From positions 15,947-79,946 of the forward strand of contig DAOLUH010000023.1 of the NCBI GenBank assembly GCA_035420085.1: 64,000 nucleotides of DNA, in the 5' to 3' direction. Both the position numbers and the translations under genes were made by a program. Shown piece by piece: positions 55,872 to 63,709 of this stretch. The notes below the pieces were generated by a model that was not told the DNA's origin, ran no database searches, and saw only the letters and a program-made list of their open reading frames with translations. The stretch comes from DSWT01 sp035420085. GTDB taxonomy: Bacteria; Chloroflexota; Anaerolineae; B4-G1; SLSP01. Within the stretch, counting starts at the first letter, position 1. The number at the start of each line of letters is the position of its first letter.

Positions 55872-56513
55872 TTAGTGCGGCGGCAAACGCAATTGCTGCC
55901 CCGGGCGGATAATGTTGGCGTTGGGGATTTGATCCTTGTTCAACTCGTGGATCTCCGGCCAGCGGCTGGCGTTGCCCAGTTGCTCTTTGGCGATCTTGCT
56001 CAGGCTATCGCCGGGCTTCACAACGTAGACGAGCTTGGCGGCTTCTTCGGCGGCCTTTCTGGCCGCCTCCTCCTCGGCAGCCTTCTTAGCGGCTTCTTCA
56101 GCCTCTCGTGCGGCCAATTTTGCTGCCTGTTCGGCTTCCCGGCGCGCTTCGAACTCGCGCACTTTGGCGAGGGCTTCAGCTTCTTTGCGCGCCTTTTCGC
56201 GGGCTTCAGCTTCCAGACGCGCTTTTTCACGAGCTTCGGCTTCTGCGCGGGCTTTTTCAGCGGCGAGGCGGGCGGCCTCTTCTGCGGCCTTCTTCTCGGC
56301 GGCTTCTTTGGCCTGTCTTTCGGCTTCGGCTTTCGCGCGATTCTCGGCGATCTGGCGGCGGCTTGCCTCCATTGCGGCTTCGGCCTCTGCCTTGCGCTTG
56401 GCCTCGGCCTCAGCTGCGGCCTTGGCCGCCGCTTCTTTCTCGTCGCGGTCCGTCACCGCATCAACAAGCTTTCCCAACAATCCTTTACCTTTCTTGTCCT
56501 TCTCGTCTGGCAT
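55872..56513 (-). CDS. TolA-like coiled-coil protein with C-terminal LysM domain
   Basis: A 213-residue protein. Residues about 24-160 are an Ala/Glu/Lys-rich coiled coil (repeats of EAEAREKAR and AAEEAAR). The C-terminal 50 residues are a LysM domain (YVVKPGDSLSKIAKEQLGN and ANIIRPGQQLRLPP) that binds peptidoglycan or related glycans. There is no signal peptide, so it may stay in the cytoplasm or use another route. The opening KDKKGKGLLGKLVDAVTDRD is like BON/LysM proteins such as YgaU/Kbp. ATG 56513 has AGGAGG seven bases upstream. Low-complexity DNA makes the other frames open, but they have no gene signs. Confidence 0.85.
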   Translation of the reverse strand: MPDEKDKKGKGLLGKLVDAVTDRDEKEAAAKAAAEAEAKRKAEAEAAMEASRRQIAENRAKAEAERQAKEAAEKKAAEEAARLAAEKARAEAEAREKARLEAEAREKARKEAEALAKVREFEARREAEQAAKLAAREAEEAAKKAAEEEAARKAAEEAAKLVYVVKPGDSLSKIAKEQLGNASRWPEIHELNKDQIPNANIIRPGQQLRLPPH

Positions 56514-56645
56514 GTCAAAACCTCCTATCGTCTATGTGAATGATGGGCTATTCCAAAGCTCGATTTCGTTCCCCCGGCCCAGCTTGATCAAGCGCGCCGT
56601 GTCGGCCTGGACGTTTCTTGCCTTGGAACTGCCTTAAAAACAACC

Positions 56646-57611
56646 TTACCGACTCATCAAAGCTTTGAGGATACTTTGCGCAATCACAGTACCGGCAGCT
56701 TGACGCGGCGTCTGCGCCTGGTTCGGTCGTGCGGTGAGTAGCGCACGGATTAAGGCCAGGCGCGCTACGGCTGGGTCCGCGCCCGATTGTTTAGCTTGCA
56801 GGTACGCGAGACCTGCGGGCAGCAAGCGTCCCAAAATATCGCCTAAATCCAGGCCGCTGTCTTGCGGCTGCGCCTGAACCTGGGGTTGTGCTTGCGGCTG
56901 TTGCGCTCCGGCCAAACCCAGGAGCATATCCAACATGCCGGCGGCTGGCGCCTGCTGTTGGGGTTGCGGCTGCGGCTGTGCCTGCGGTTGTTGCGCGCCG
57001 GCCAAACCTAAGAGCATATCCAACATGCCGGCAGCTGGCGCCTGCTGTTGGGGTTGCGGCTGCGGCTGCGCCTGCGGTTGTTGCGCGCCGGCTAAACCTA
57101 AGAGCATATCCAACATGCCGGCGGCTGGCGCCTGCTGCTGCTGCGGCGCCTGGACCTGAGGCTGCACCTGGGCCTGCTGTTGCTGCGCTCCGGCTAATCC
57201 CATAACTAAATCCAGTACACTCCTGGTGGGTTGCTGTGGATCAGGGTTATCCTGGGCCGGAACCGCGCCCAGGAGCGTCTCTAGCAGGGTGACACCATCT
57301 GCGCGCTCCAACTGCGTGCGCCCTTCGAGCTTGTGCGCTGCTTCAAGCAATCCTTTGGCATAGTATTGGCTGGTGCTGCCTTGTCCGGCCTCGCCTAGCC
57401 GTTGGCCGGCGCGGCGCAACGCGATGGATGGTGGTTCAGATTCGTTGGCATGGATGGTGTTGGCGACGAGGCGCATATTGGAGACCATGTTGTCGCCATG
57501 ATTGCCGTTGTACCCATCGAGTGCGTTAATCTCCTGGCGCTCTGCTGTAACAGCTTGTAAGGCCTGGTCAAACAGATTGGCTAAATTAACAGCCGACGGT
57601 TGTTCGGACAT
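56646..57611 (-). CDS. DhaL/DAK2-like N-terminus fused to 30-residue repeats
   Basis: A 321-residue protein. The N-terminal third (about 1-125) resembles the start of a DhaL/DAK2 phosphate-binding domain: EINALDGYNGNHGDNMVSNM stands where such proteins have LNxLDxxxGDGDTGxxM. The middle has three near-identical 30-residue repeats of the form GMLDMLLGLAGAQQ joined by Pro/Gln-rich linkers, plus one degenerate copy. The last 80 residues are helical with GDILGRLLPAGLAYLQAK. No signal peptide or membrane segment. Function unknown; the repeats look like evenly spaced short helices for self-association. The start ATG 57611 has AGGAGG four bases upstream. It lies between the CNNM gene and the LysM gene, and all three run the same way. 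Confidence 0.7.
   Translation of the reverse strand: MSEQPSAVNLANLFDQALQAVTAERQEINALDGYNGNHGDNMVSNMRLVANTIHANESEPPSIALRRAGQRLGEAGQGSTSQYYAKGLLEAAHKLEGRTQLERADGVTLLETLLGAVPAQDNPDPQQPTRSVLDLVMGLAGAQQQQAQVQPQVQAPQQQQAPAAGMLDMLLGLAGAQQPQAQPQPQPQQQAPAAGMLDMLLGLAGAQQPQAQPQPQPQQQAPAAGMLDMLLGLAGAQQPQAQPQVQAQPQDSGLDLGDILGRLLPAGLAYLQAKQSGADPAVARLALIRALLTARPNQAQTPRQAAGTVIAQSILKALMSR
56911..57180 (-). repeat. Three 90-bp in-frame tandem repeats
   Basis: Copies start at 56911, 57001 and 57091 on the plus-strand numbering and are almost identical; a degenerate fourth begins near 57192. The low divergence means recent expansion or homogenisation. Confidence 0.9.
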
Positions 57612-57761
57612 ACGACCTCCTTTTTGCCTTGTGGACAGGCATGGTCAGTGCTGAGAACTTATGCGCTTATCATAGTGCAACTTAATGGTTTTGGCAAATC
57701 GCTCTACTGGGTGATGAATTGTAAACTGCAATCGCTATGGGGTGCAGCTATACGGGCAGGT

Positions 57762-59096
57762 TCACTGTTGGGTGTGGGCCGGTGTGCGATCTTCTTTGGG
57801 GAGCGGCGTCGCCAGCACTTTATCCACCCGCCACCCATCCATGTCAACGACTTCAAAGCGAATCCCGCCACATTCAAACCATTCACCCGAAGTGGGGATG
57901 CTTTCCAGACGGTAAATGATGAATCCTCCCAGTGTTTGATAGTCCCCTAACGCTTCGTCAGGCAATTCTTCGATATTGAGCAGCTTTTTCAGTCGGTCAA
58001 TGGGAACCATTCCATCCAGCAACCAGGAGCCGTCCTCGCGTTGGATGGCCTCCGGCTCTTCCGGTTCATCAATGGCCGGTAAATCCCCTACAATGCTTTC
58101 CAGGATGTCGGTATCGGTCGCCATCCCCTGGATGACACCATATTCATCCACGACGACGGCAACATGGGTACCTTTCTGCTTGAACAGGTCCAGCAATTTG
58201 AGGGTGGACATATTCTCCGGCACGAAGAGCGGCGGGCGCGCCAGGACGCTCAGGTCAAGGGCTTGCCCGGCCAGATGTTGTTCCAAAATGTCTTTCGCAT
58301 AGACGACGCCGAGCAGGTTATCCAGATCGTCCTTGCTCAACAAAAAGCGTGAGTAAGGGCTGGCGATGATCTTCTGTCGTGTGACCTCCGGCGGATCTTC
58401 GAGAGCGAGCCAGACGATTTGCGGACGGGCGGTCATGACGGCACCGACGCGCTGCTCATCCAGCCGGAGGACGCTTTCAAGGATGTCCTGTTCGGTTTCT
58501 TCGAGCGCGCCGCTTTGGGTGCCTTGTTCGATGAGGATTTCGATTTCTTCTTGGGTGATGGCCGGTTCGGTCGAAGGTTTGACTTTCAGCAGCCATAGCA
58601 CGAAATTGGTGGACAGGCTGAGTAATTTGACCAACGGTGAAGCCAGTGTGGATAGAAAATTCATCGGGGGAGCGACGACGACGGCAATCCGCTCAGCGTT
58701 GTTGAGCGCCAGTCTTTTGGGCGCCAGTTCACCGACGATAAGCGACAAGTACGTGAGGATGATGACCACGGAGCCCACGCCGATAGCATTGCTGTAAGGT
58801 TTGATAGCAGGAAATGTACCGAGCCAAGCCGCGATGGTGCGCGCCAATGTCGCGCCGCCGAACGCGCCCGACAGGATGCCAATCGTTGTGATGCCGATCT
58901 GGATCGTTGCCAGGAACGTGTTGGGATCGTCGGCGAGTTTCAATGTGAGCCGGGCGTGGCGGTTGCCTGTATCCGCCAACTGTTGCAGCCGGGTCTTGCG
59001 GGCTGAGACAATCGCCATCTCAGACATTGAAAAAAGGCCATTGGTAAGCAATAAAACCGCGATAACCAAAATTTCTAAAAACGGGTCGTTCATCAC
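57762..59096 (-). CDS. CNNM/CorC-type membrane protein (DUF21-CBS-CorC_HlyC)
   Basis: A 444-residue integral membrane protein. Residues 1-190 form the DUF21 transporter-like domain (LLTNGLFSMSEMAIVSARKT, ELAPKRLALNNAERIA). About 205-335 is the paired CBS module (ARPQIVWLALEDPPEVTRQ, VAVVVDEYGVIQGMAT), and about 345-435 is a CorC_HlyC domain. Such proteins are linked to Mg2+/Co2+ homeostasis and, in some bacteria, called hemolysin-like. AGGAG lies just before the two adjacent start ATGs (59096, 59093). It is 21 bases after the GNAT gene, so it may be last in the operon from 62298. Confidence 0.93.
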   Translation of the reverse strand: MMNDPFLEILVIAVLLLTNGLFSMSEMAIVSARKTRLQQLADTGNRHARLTLKLADDPNTFLATIQIGITTIGILSGAFGGATLARTIAAWLGTFPAIKPYSNAIGVGSVVIILTYLSLIVGELAPKRLALNNAERIAVVVAPPMNFLSTLASPLVKLLSLSTNFVLWLLKVKPSTEPAITQEEIEILIEQGTQSGALEETEQDILESVLRLDEQRVGAVMTARPQIVWLALEDPPEVTRQKIIASPYSRFLLSKDDLDNLLGVVYAKDILEQHLAGQALDLSVLARPPLFVPENMSTLKLLDLFKQKGTHVAVVVDEYGVIQGMATDTDILESIVGDLPAIDEPEEPEAIQREDGSWLLDGMVPIDRLKKLLNIEELPDEALGDYQTLGGFIIYRLESIPTSGEWFECGGIRFEVVDMDGWRVDKVLATPLPKEDRTPAHTQQ

Positions 59097-59117
59097 ACTC
59101 CTGATCTGGTATAGCTG

Positions 59118-59753
59118 CTACGCATTGCTTTCTGGGATAGCCCTTATCATATCATAACATAGGATATTCGCAGCGTTGCAGAATTGACCGACAAGCTGAA
59201 AGCCGTTTTTTTGATAATAGTGAATAGCGCGCTGGTTGTCCGCCATCACGCCGCCCCACAGGATCATCCGGCGTCGGCCAAAACGATACGCCAGGTCGAG
59301 CACGTGGGGCAGCAGCGCCGATCCCAGGCCGCGATTTTGGTAATCATCGGCGATAGTCGGTCCGAAGCGGCAAGCGGTCGCCACATCCAGGAGGAGGTCA
59401 TAGCTTTGGTAGCGCGCGATGTCGTCGCTGGTCAAGTCGAAGCTTAGCTCGAATAGCGCAACGATGCGCTCTGCCGTCGTAGCGACCAGCCGTAGCTTGT
59501 CGTAGCGGGCGATGGCGGCGCATAGCTCCTGCGCCGTCGCCAGGTCGTAGCCGGCAAATGTGGCGCACGCGCGCGTCTGCGGTGAGAGGGCGGTCAGGAA
59601 TTGGGCCAATGGCGCGTCGTCATCCGGCAGCAGCGGGCGGAAGGTGAGCGTCTCACCGCAGGGCAGCGTGAGCGAGTGATAAAAACTGTCAGGCTGCGCG
59701 GCGACGTCAGCCAGAGTGAGGGGGTGTAGCTGGCGCGGGTCGTTCATAGACAT
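59118..59753 (-). CDS. GNAT-family N-acetyltransferase
   Basis: A 211-residue acetyltransferase. The acetyl-CoA loop is GPTIADDYQNRGLGSALLPHV (about 152-172, with Q-x-x-G-x-G/A form NRGLGS), and NQRAIHYYQKNGFQLVGQF is the typical C-terminal motif B. The first 50 residues are an extension. The substrate is not known. The start at ATG 59753 lacks a good ribosome site and lies 12 bases past the phosphatase stop, so it probably relies on translational coupling. Confidence 0.85.
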   Translation of the reverse strand: MSMNDPRQLHPLTLADVAAQPDSFYHSLTLPCGETLTFRPLLPDDDAPLAQFLTALSPQTRACATFAGYDLATAQELCAAIARYDKLRLVATTAERIVALFELSFDLTSDDIARYQSYDLLLDVATACRFGPTIADDYQNRGLGSALLPHVLDLAYRFGRRRMILWGGVMADNQRAIHYYQKNGFQLVGQFCNAANILCYDMIRAIPESNA

Positions 59754-59765
59754 TCGATGCGCGTT

Positions 59766-60284
59766 TTATTGGCCTACCGGCCATTGAAGCACCATCGCGC
59801 GTTGCATATCTGTCTCCGGCGAGCCGCTCTTTGCATAAGCGGAGTTGGCGCGCAACTGCTGCAACCGTTCCAATGCCTGTGCGCCCGTCAGCCCGCCCCG
59901 CACGAGATAGCAGCCGACGACCGTTCCTGTGCGCCCTATTCCCCCCAGGCAGTGGAGATAGACACGCCATCCGCGATGTAATGCTTCGTCCAGGACATTC
60001 AAAATGGCCGCCATTTTGTCCGGCGTTGGCGTGGAAAAATCACCGATGGGGATCCGCAGGTGATATGCCTGTTCGCCCAGTTGGTCGGCGTAGGGTTCGG
60101 CCTCGCCCGGCTCGGTCAAGTCTACGAAAAGTTGGATGCCGGCTTGCAAGAGCGCCGGCAACCTGCCACTGGCGATGTGCGCCCAGCGTGGCGTGGGATA
60201 GGGGCCGGCCAGCAAAAAGCCTGGCTCCACCCAATAGGCTTCGGGGATGGGCGTATCTATTAGAAGTGTTCCACTTGATTCCAT
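59766..60284 (-). CDS. Cys-based protein phosphatase (dual-specificity type)
   Basis: A 172-residue phosphatase with the P-loop HCLGGIGRTG (nucleophile C112, R118) in the C-x5-R form and a likely general acid D82 (IGDFSTPTP). Similar bacterial proteins act on phosphotyrosine, phosphoinositides or small sugar phosphates. The opening, TPIPEAYWVEPGFLLAGPYP, is a common form of this group. The start ATG 60284 lies inside the end of the preceding enolase-superfamily gene, overlapping by 25 bases, so translation is coupled. That context makes a carbohydrate-phosphate role possible. Confidence 0.88.
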   Translation of the reverse strand: MESSGTLLIDTPIPEAYWVEPGFLLAGPYPTPRWAHIASGRLPALLQAGIQLFVDLTEPGEAEPYADQLGEQAYHLRIPIGDFSTPTPDKMAAILNVLDEALHRGWRVYLHCLGGIGRTGTVVGCYLVRGGLTGAQALERLQQLRANSAYAKSGSPETDMQRAMVLQWPVGQ

Positions 60285-61375
60285 ATCGCGGGGTCGTATT
60301 CCACCCCCAACCCCGGCCCGGTGGGGACAGCGACCGCGCCGTTGCGGATGGCGAAGTCAGGCGTGTACCACGGCTCTGGGGTATGGGCTACGGCGTGATA
60401 TTCCTGGTGCGGTCCCAGATTCGGTGCGACGGCGGCGAAATGCAGCACCGGAGCGGATTCTGCGCCGGCTTTGGGGCTGTGCGGCATGATCGGCATACCG
60501 GCGGCTGCGGCCATAGCTGCGACGCGCATCAGGCGAATCAAGCCGCCGTTGTACATCACGTCGGTCTGCACCACATCCACCACACGCTCGCGGATCATCC
60601 AGTCGAACAGCGGCAGGCTTGAATCCTGCTCGCCGCCCGCGATGGGTAGCTCCAGCGCGTCGGCGACTTGTTTGGTCTGCCAGTAATCCTGCCAGGGGCA
60701 CGGCTCCTCGAAGAAGGCGATGCCGTAATCGGCTAACAGCGCGCCGACTTCGATGGCGTGGGCGGCGTCGTAGGAGCTGTTGGCGTCCACGTAGATTGTC
60801 ACGGCGTCGCCAAACGTCCGGCGAGCCAGGGGAATGAGACGTTCAGTGCGGTGTGGCATCGCGTCGGCGTTGGCGCTCATTCGCCCGCCGATTTTGAGCT
60901 TGACGGCGTTCGCACCGGTTTCGGCGAGGCGCGCTTGTAACCAGGCGACTTCTTCTTCCGGCGTTGTGTCGCGGCGCATACTGGAGAGGTAAATGGGGAT
61001 GTCGCGCCGCAACACAGGGCCGAGCAGTTCGCACACGGGCTTGCCCGCCAGCTTACCGAGCATATCCCAGAGCGCCAGTTCCACGTAGGCCACCGGACTC
61101 CACAGCGCGATGCCCGCCAGCTTGTACGCGCTTTTGTAGGCGTAGACGCCATCCACCAGCGTTTCCAGGTCGCGCGCATCCTTGCCGATGAAGTACGGCG
61201 CGACGAGCTGCTGCAAGATCGGCCAGAGGTACTCGATGCGTCCGTGCGCCATCACGACGCCTTCCGCGCCGTCCGCCGCACGCACGCACACCAGTTGCCG
61301 TCCGCGATAGCGCAAGGCTTCGATGGAGGCGATGGGGACGGGGTCTCTGAAGGTTGTGTGTAAATCCAGCATCAT
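60260..61375 (-). CDS. Enolase-superfamily enzyme (mandelate racemase/muconate lactonizing type)
   Basis: A 371-residue Mg2+ enzyme that abstracts an alpha proton of a carboxylate. The K-x-K pair is K159 and K161 (AVKLKIGG). The metal ligands are D197 (YVDANSSYD), E223 or E224 (FFEEPCP) and E249 (GGEQD); D272 (QTDVMYNGG) and H299 (IMPHSP) form a likely His-Asp dyad. This complete racemase-like set differs from the enolase-superfamily gene at 53798 and suggests a distinct acid-sugar substrate. The start is ATG 61375 or 61372, with no strong ribosome site. The 3' end overlaps the phosphatase gene. It follows the TIM-barrel gene. Confidence 0.9.
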   Translation of the reverse strand: MMLDLHTTFRDPVPIASIEALRYRGRQLVCVRAADGAEGVVMAHGRIEYLWPILQQLVAPYFIGKDARDLETLVDGVYAYKSAYKLAGIALWSPVAYVELALWDMLGKLAGKPVCELLGPVLRRDIPIYLSSMRRDTTPEEEVAWLQARLAETGANAVKLKIGGRMSANADAMPHRTERLIPLARRTFGDAVTIYVDANSSYDAAHAIEVGALLADYGIAFFEEPCPWQDYWQTKQVADALELPIAGGEQDSSLPLFDWMIRERVVDVVQTDVMYNGGLIRLMRVAAMAAAAGMPIMPHSPKAGAESAPVLHFAAVAPNLGPHQEYHAVAHTPEPWYTPDFAIRNGAVAVPTGPGLGVEYDPAIWNQVEHF

Positions 61376-61391
61376 TGTTTACATCAACGAT

Positions 61392-61435
61392 GCAAGAGGC
61401 AGGATGCAGGACAGGAACCCCTTTGGGCCTCTTGC
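61392..61435. repeat. Intergenic inverted repeat in GCAAGAGGC
   Basis: GCAAGAGGC (61392-61400) pairs with GCCTCTTGC (61427-61435). Further CTTGCCTC-type copies follow up to about 61456, so it is a short composite repeat between two genes of an operon. Confidence 0.5.
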
Positions 61436-61461
61436 CTCTTCCTTCTTGCCTCCTGCTCTCT

Positions 61462-62298
61462 TCAGCTTAGCGAACTCTTGCTGCGTGTCTTCTGCAATTC
61501 GATCTGCGGCATCCGGCGAGCCAGCAAGTCCAGCGACAGTTCGATGGATTCGCGGGCTTCGTCGGGGGTGGTGGTGCCGATGGTGACCATGTCGCAGTCG
61601 CGGATGGTGTTCCACACGAAGGCGAAACCGACGATGGGCATGAGCCGTCCCGCCGCCAGGGGCTTGATGGTCATCACGGGCTTCTTGGCATCCCGGATGA
61701 TGCGTTGCACCCAATCCACCTCGACCTGCATCAGGAATCCGGCGGCGTTGTAGATCTGGATGTAGGTCTCGACGTCGGCCTCCATCTTGTCGGCGTAGAC
61801 GACCGTTTCCGGCATGTGCGTGGAAAGGCCGGGGATCATGCCGCGCTCGCGGATCATCGCTGTGTACTTGTCCAGGTCGCGGATGGTCTTGGTCATCCGG
61901 TCAGCCAGCGCGTCGGTGATGGCCTGGTGCGGCATACAGAATGTGGCGTGGTACTTCTCCTTGCACGTATCGAAGACGCGCTCCGGCTCGGATTCCGCCG
62001 GGCCGCCGGGCGTGATGTTGAAGTGCGGCGTGATGATGCGCGTGATGGCCTTGCCGCTGCGCTGTTCGGCGTCTTGCAACGCCGCTTCCAGCTTGTCGTT
62101 TGCTGGCCCCATCACCGCGTCAACGCCGTATTCCAGGAACACATCCAGAATCGCGGCAATCGTCTGCGGATTATGGTGCGTCTGGATGAACTTATCCTTC
62201 GCCAGACTCGTGTGCGACCAACCGAGGAACCAGTTGGTGCCGATCAACAACCGGGGCAATGAGACCCCTCCCACTGTAGTACGCGGAAATTCGGACAT
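61462..62298 (-). CDS. TIM-barrel-like protein of unknown function
   Basis: A 278-residue soluble protein. The start ATG 62298 follows AGGAGG six bases away. It resembles a TIM barrel of the aldo/keto-reductase/dehydrogenase kind in the strand-by-strand pattern (PRLLIGTNWFLGWSH, VDAVMGPAND, ITPHFNITPGGP, IPGLSTHMPE, VMTIKPLAAGR, MVTIGTTTPDEA), but I do not see the catalytic Tyr-Lys set of aldo/keto reductases. It is the first gene of a run with an enolase-superfamily enzyme, so it probably works on the same sugar acid; this is inference. The last 15 residues are basic and may be disordered. Confidence 0.6.
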   Translation of the reverse strand: MSEFPRTTVGGVSLPRLLIGTNWFLGWSHTSLAKDKFIQTHHNPQTIAAILDVFLEYGVDAVMGPANDKLEAALQDAEQRSGKAITRIITPHFNITPGGPAESEPERVFDTCKEKYHATFCMPHQAITDALADRMTKTIRDLDKYTAMIRERGMIPGLSTHMPETVVYADKMEADVETYIQIYNAAGFLMQVEVDWVQRIIRDAKKPVMTIKPLAAGRLMPIVGFAFVWNTIRDCDMVTIGTTTPDEARESIELSLDLLARRMPQIELQKTRSKSSLS

Positions 62299-62348
62299 AT
62301 TTTACCTCCTATATTAAAATGGTCAACGGATTTAACGGATGAAACGGA

Positions 62349-62753
62349 TTAAGATTTGTAGGGTAAAGGTTCGAGCTGAATTTTACCTTTCAACGCTTGA
62401 TATTCAGGGTCTTTGTGAACCAGAATCGCATTGTGAGCGGCAGCAAATCCTGCAATCAGTGCATCAGCAAAGGAGATGCGGTGCATAGCTTTGAAACGGG
62501 CAGCAATTAGCAATGTAGCTTCATCCATCTCCCAAAGAATAGTTACAGGTAATTTTTTGAGCCATTCATATCTTTGTTCTGCAATATTTACTCCTTGTTC
62601 TTGCAGTGTGAGGTAATACACTTCCATCATTGCTGACCAGGGCATTAACACTATTTCGTTGAATAAGAGGGTGTTAACATACTCGGCGCCCTCTTCATCT
62701 TCAAGGTATGTCATAATAGCTGAACTATCTAACAAGAAGACTTCAGCGTTCAC
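62349..62753 (-). CDS. PIN-domain toxin (VapC-like)
   Basis: A 134-residue PIN-domain ribonuclease-like toxin. The acidic catalytic residues are visible: the Asp of FLLDSSAIMTYLE, a Glu in MMEVYYLTL, and the Asp in SFADALIAGFAA with a following conserved Asp (VHKDPEYQAL). The start is best taken as GTG 62753, nine bases after GGAGG, within the last codons of the antitoxin; TTG 62777 is an alternative. The pair overlaps by 11 bases, typical of toxin-antitoxin operons. Confidence 0.88.
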   Translation of the reverse strand: MNAEVFLLDSSAIMTYLEDEEGAEYVNTLLFNEIVLMPWSAMMEVYYLTLQEQGVNIAEQRYEWLKKLPVTILWEMDEATLLIAARFKAMHRISFADALIAGFAAAHNAILVHKDPEYQALKGKIQLEPLPYKS

Positions 62754-63009
62754 GTTCACGATCCTCCGCACGCGCAATTAACAATCGTTCTAACAAATGT
62801 TCACCACGCGCACTCCCCCGCAATTTGCGGATGGTTTCAATCTGTTCCTGAGTTCGGTAGGGGTTTTTTGTAGGTTTATACGACCGCTGCAACTTAATAG
62901 ATAGCGCAAAATCTAGCACCTCCGCCACTCGTTCCTCTGGCAATTCTTCGATCACGTTGAATAAGGCAGATTTAATATCTACTACTGTAACTTCGTTTGT
63001 CAGTGTCAT
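62743..63009 (-). CDS. VapB-like antitoxin (DUF2281-type)
   Basis: An 88-residue protein with VIEELPEERVAEVLDFALSIK, the helical signature of DUF2281-like antitoxins, followed by a polar linker and a C-terminal RGSARGEHLLERLLIARAEDR that probably wraps the PIN toxin. AGGAGG stands six bases before ATG 63009. It overlaps the toxin gene by a few bases and would be made first. AT-content is higher than in neighbouring genes. Confidence 0.82.
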   Translation of the reverse strand: MTLTNEVTVVDIKSALFNVIEELPEERVAEVLDFALSIKLQRSYKPTKNPYRTQEQIETIRKLRGSARGEHLLERLLIARAEDRERER

Positions 63010-63170
63010 CTATAGCCTCCTACTGCTCATTGAGTCCGTAATGCCACACTTCATCTCGATTCAATGATCACTTATACTACAATTGTAACCTGTTTTTCTC
63101 ACTGCGCGAGAAGGCTTAAGGCGTTCTTTTCAGCCCAAACAACGCGAAGGGAGCGGTGCGCCGCGTCTCT

Positions 63171-63707
63171 TCATGTGAATTCGTCTTCAAGCATGCTCAT
63201 CATCACAAAGTCGTGGTAGGCATGGTCGTAGAAGTAGCCGTCGCGCTGAATGCCTTCGCGTTTGAATCCAATCTTCTCGTAGAACCGCAGCGCCTTTTCG
63301 TTGAAGCCCACAACGCCGATGGATACACGGTGAAAGTTCAGGTAGTCGAAAGCGTAGTCCAGCAGCAGCCGGATCGCCTCCGTGCCGTAGCCCTTGCCCC
63401 AGGCGTCTTTTTCGCCGATGATGATGCTCAGGTCTGTCGTGCGCCATGCGGGAAACATGCGCAGCAGTCCGGCTTCTCCGATGGGTGTATCGTTTTCTTT
63501 TAGCACAACGATGAACCACACGCGATCCGCGTCATTTTGCACCTTCTCGAAGAAGCGCTCGGCGCCGGCGGGCGTCATCGGCGTGACCTCGCCGGTCAAG
63601 CGCCGGATTTCCGGGTCGTTGGCCCACTTGCGGATGTAGAGCAGGTCGTCGTGTTCAACAGGACGCAGGTAGACACGTTCACTAATGAGGAATTTTACTG
63701 TTGTCAT
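63171..63707 (-). CDS. RimJ/RimL-type GNAT acetyltransferase
   Basis: A 178-residue acetyltransferase with the pattern of ribosomal-protein-alanine or aminoglycoside acetyltransferases: YLRPVEHDDLLYIRKWANDPEIRR at the start, GEAGLLRMF, IGEKDAWGKGYGTEAIRLLLD for acetyl-CoA, and GFNEKALRFYEKIGFKREG. GAGG lies just before ATG 63707. It starts two bases after the stop of the ketopantoate reductase gene, so they are in one transcript. Confidence 0.9.
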   Translation of the reverse strand: MTTVKFLISERVYLRPVEHDDLLYIRKWANDPEIRRLTGEVTPMTPAGAERFFEKVQNDADRVWFIVVLKENDTPIGEAGLLRMFPAWRTTDLSIIIGEKDAWGKGYGTEAIRLLLDYAFDYLNFHRVSIGVVGFNEKALRFYEKIGFKREGIQRDGYFYDHAYHDFVMMSMLEDEFT

Positions 63708-63709
63708 GT

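Noticed and set aside
56035..56637. 200-codon Ser/Ala-rich frame on the plus strand
   Set aside because: Complement of the Ala/Glu/Lys coiled coil; low-complexity DNA keeps all frames open.
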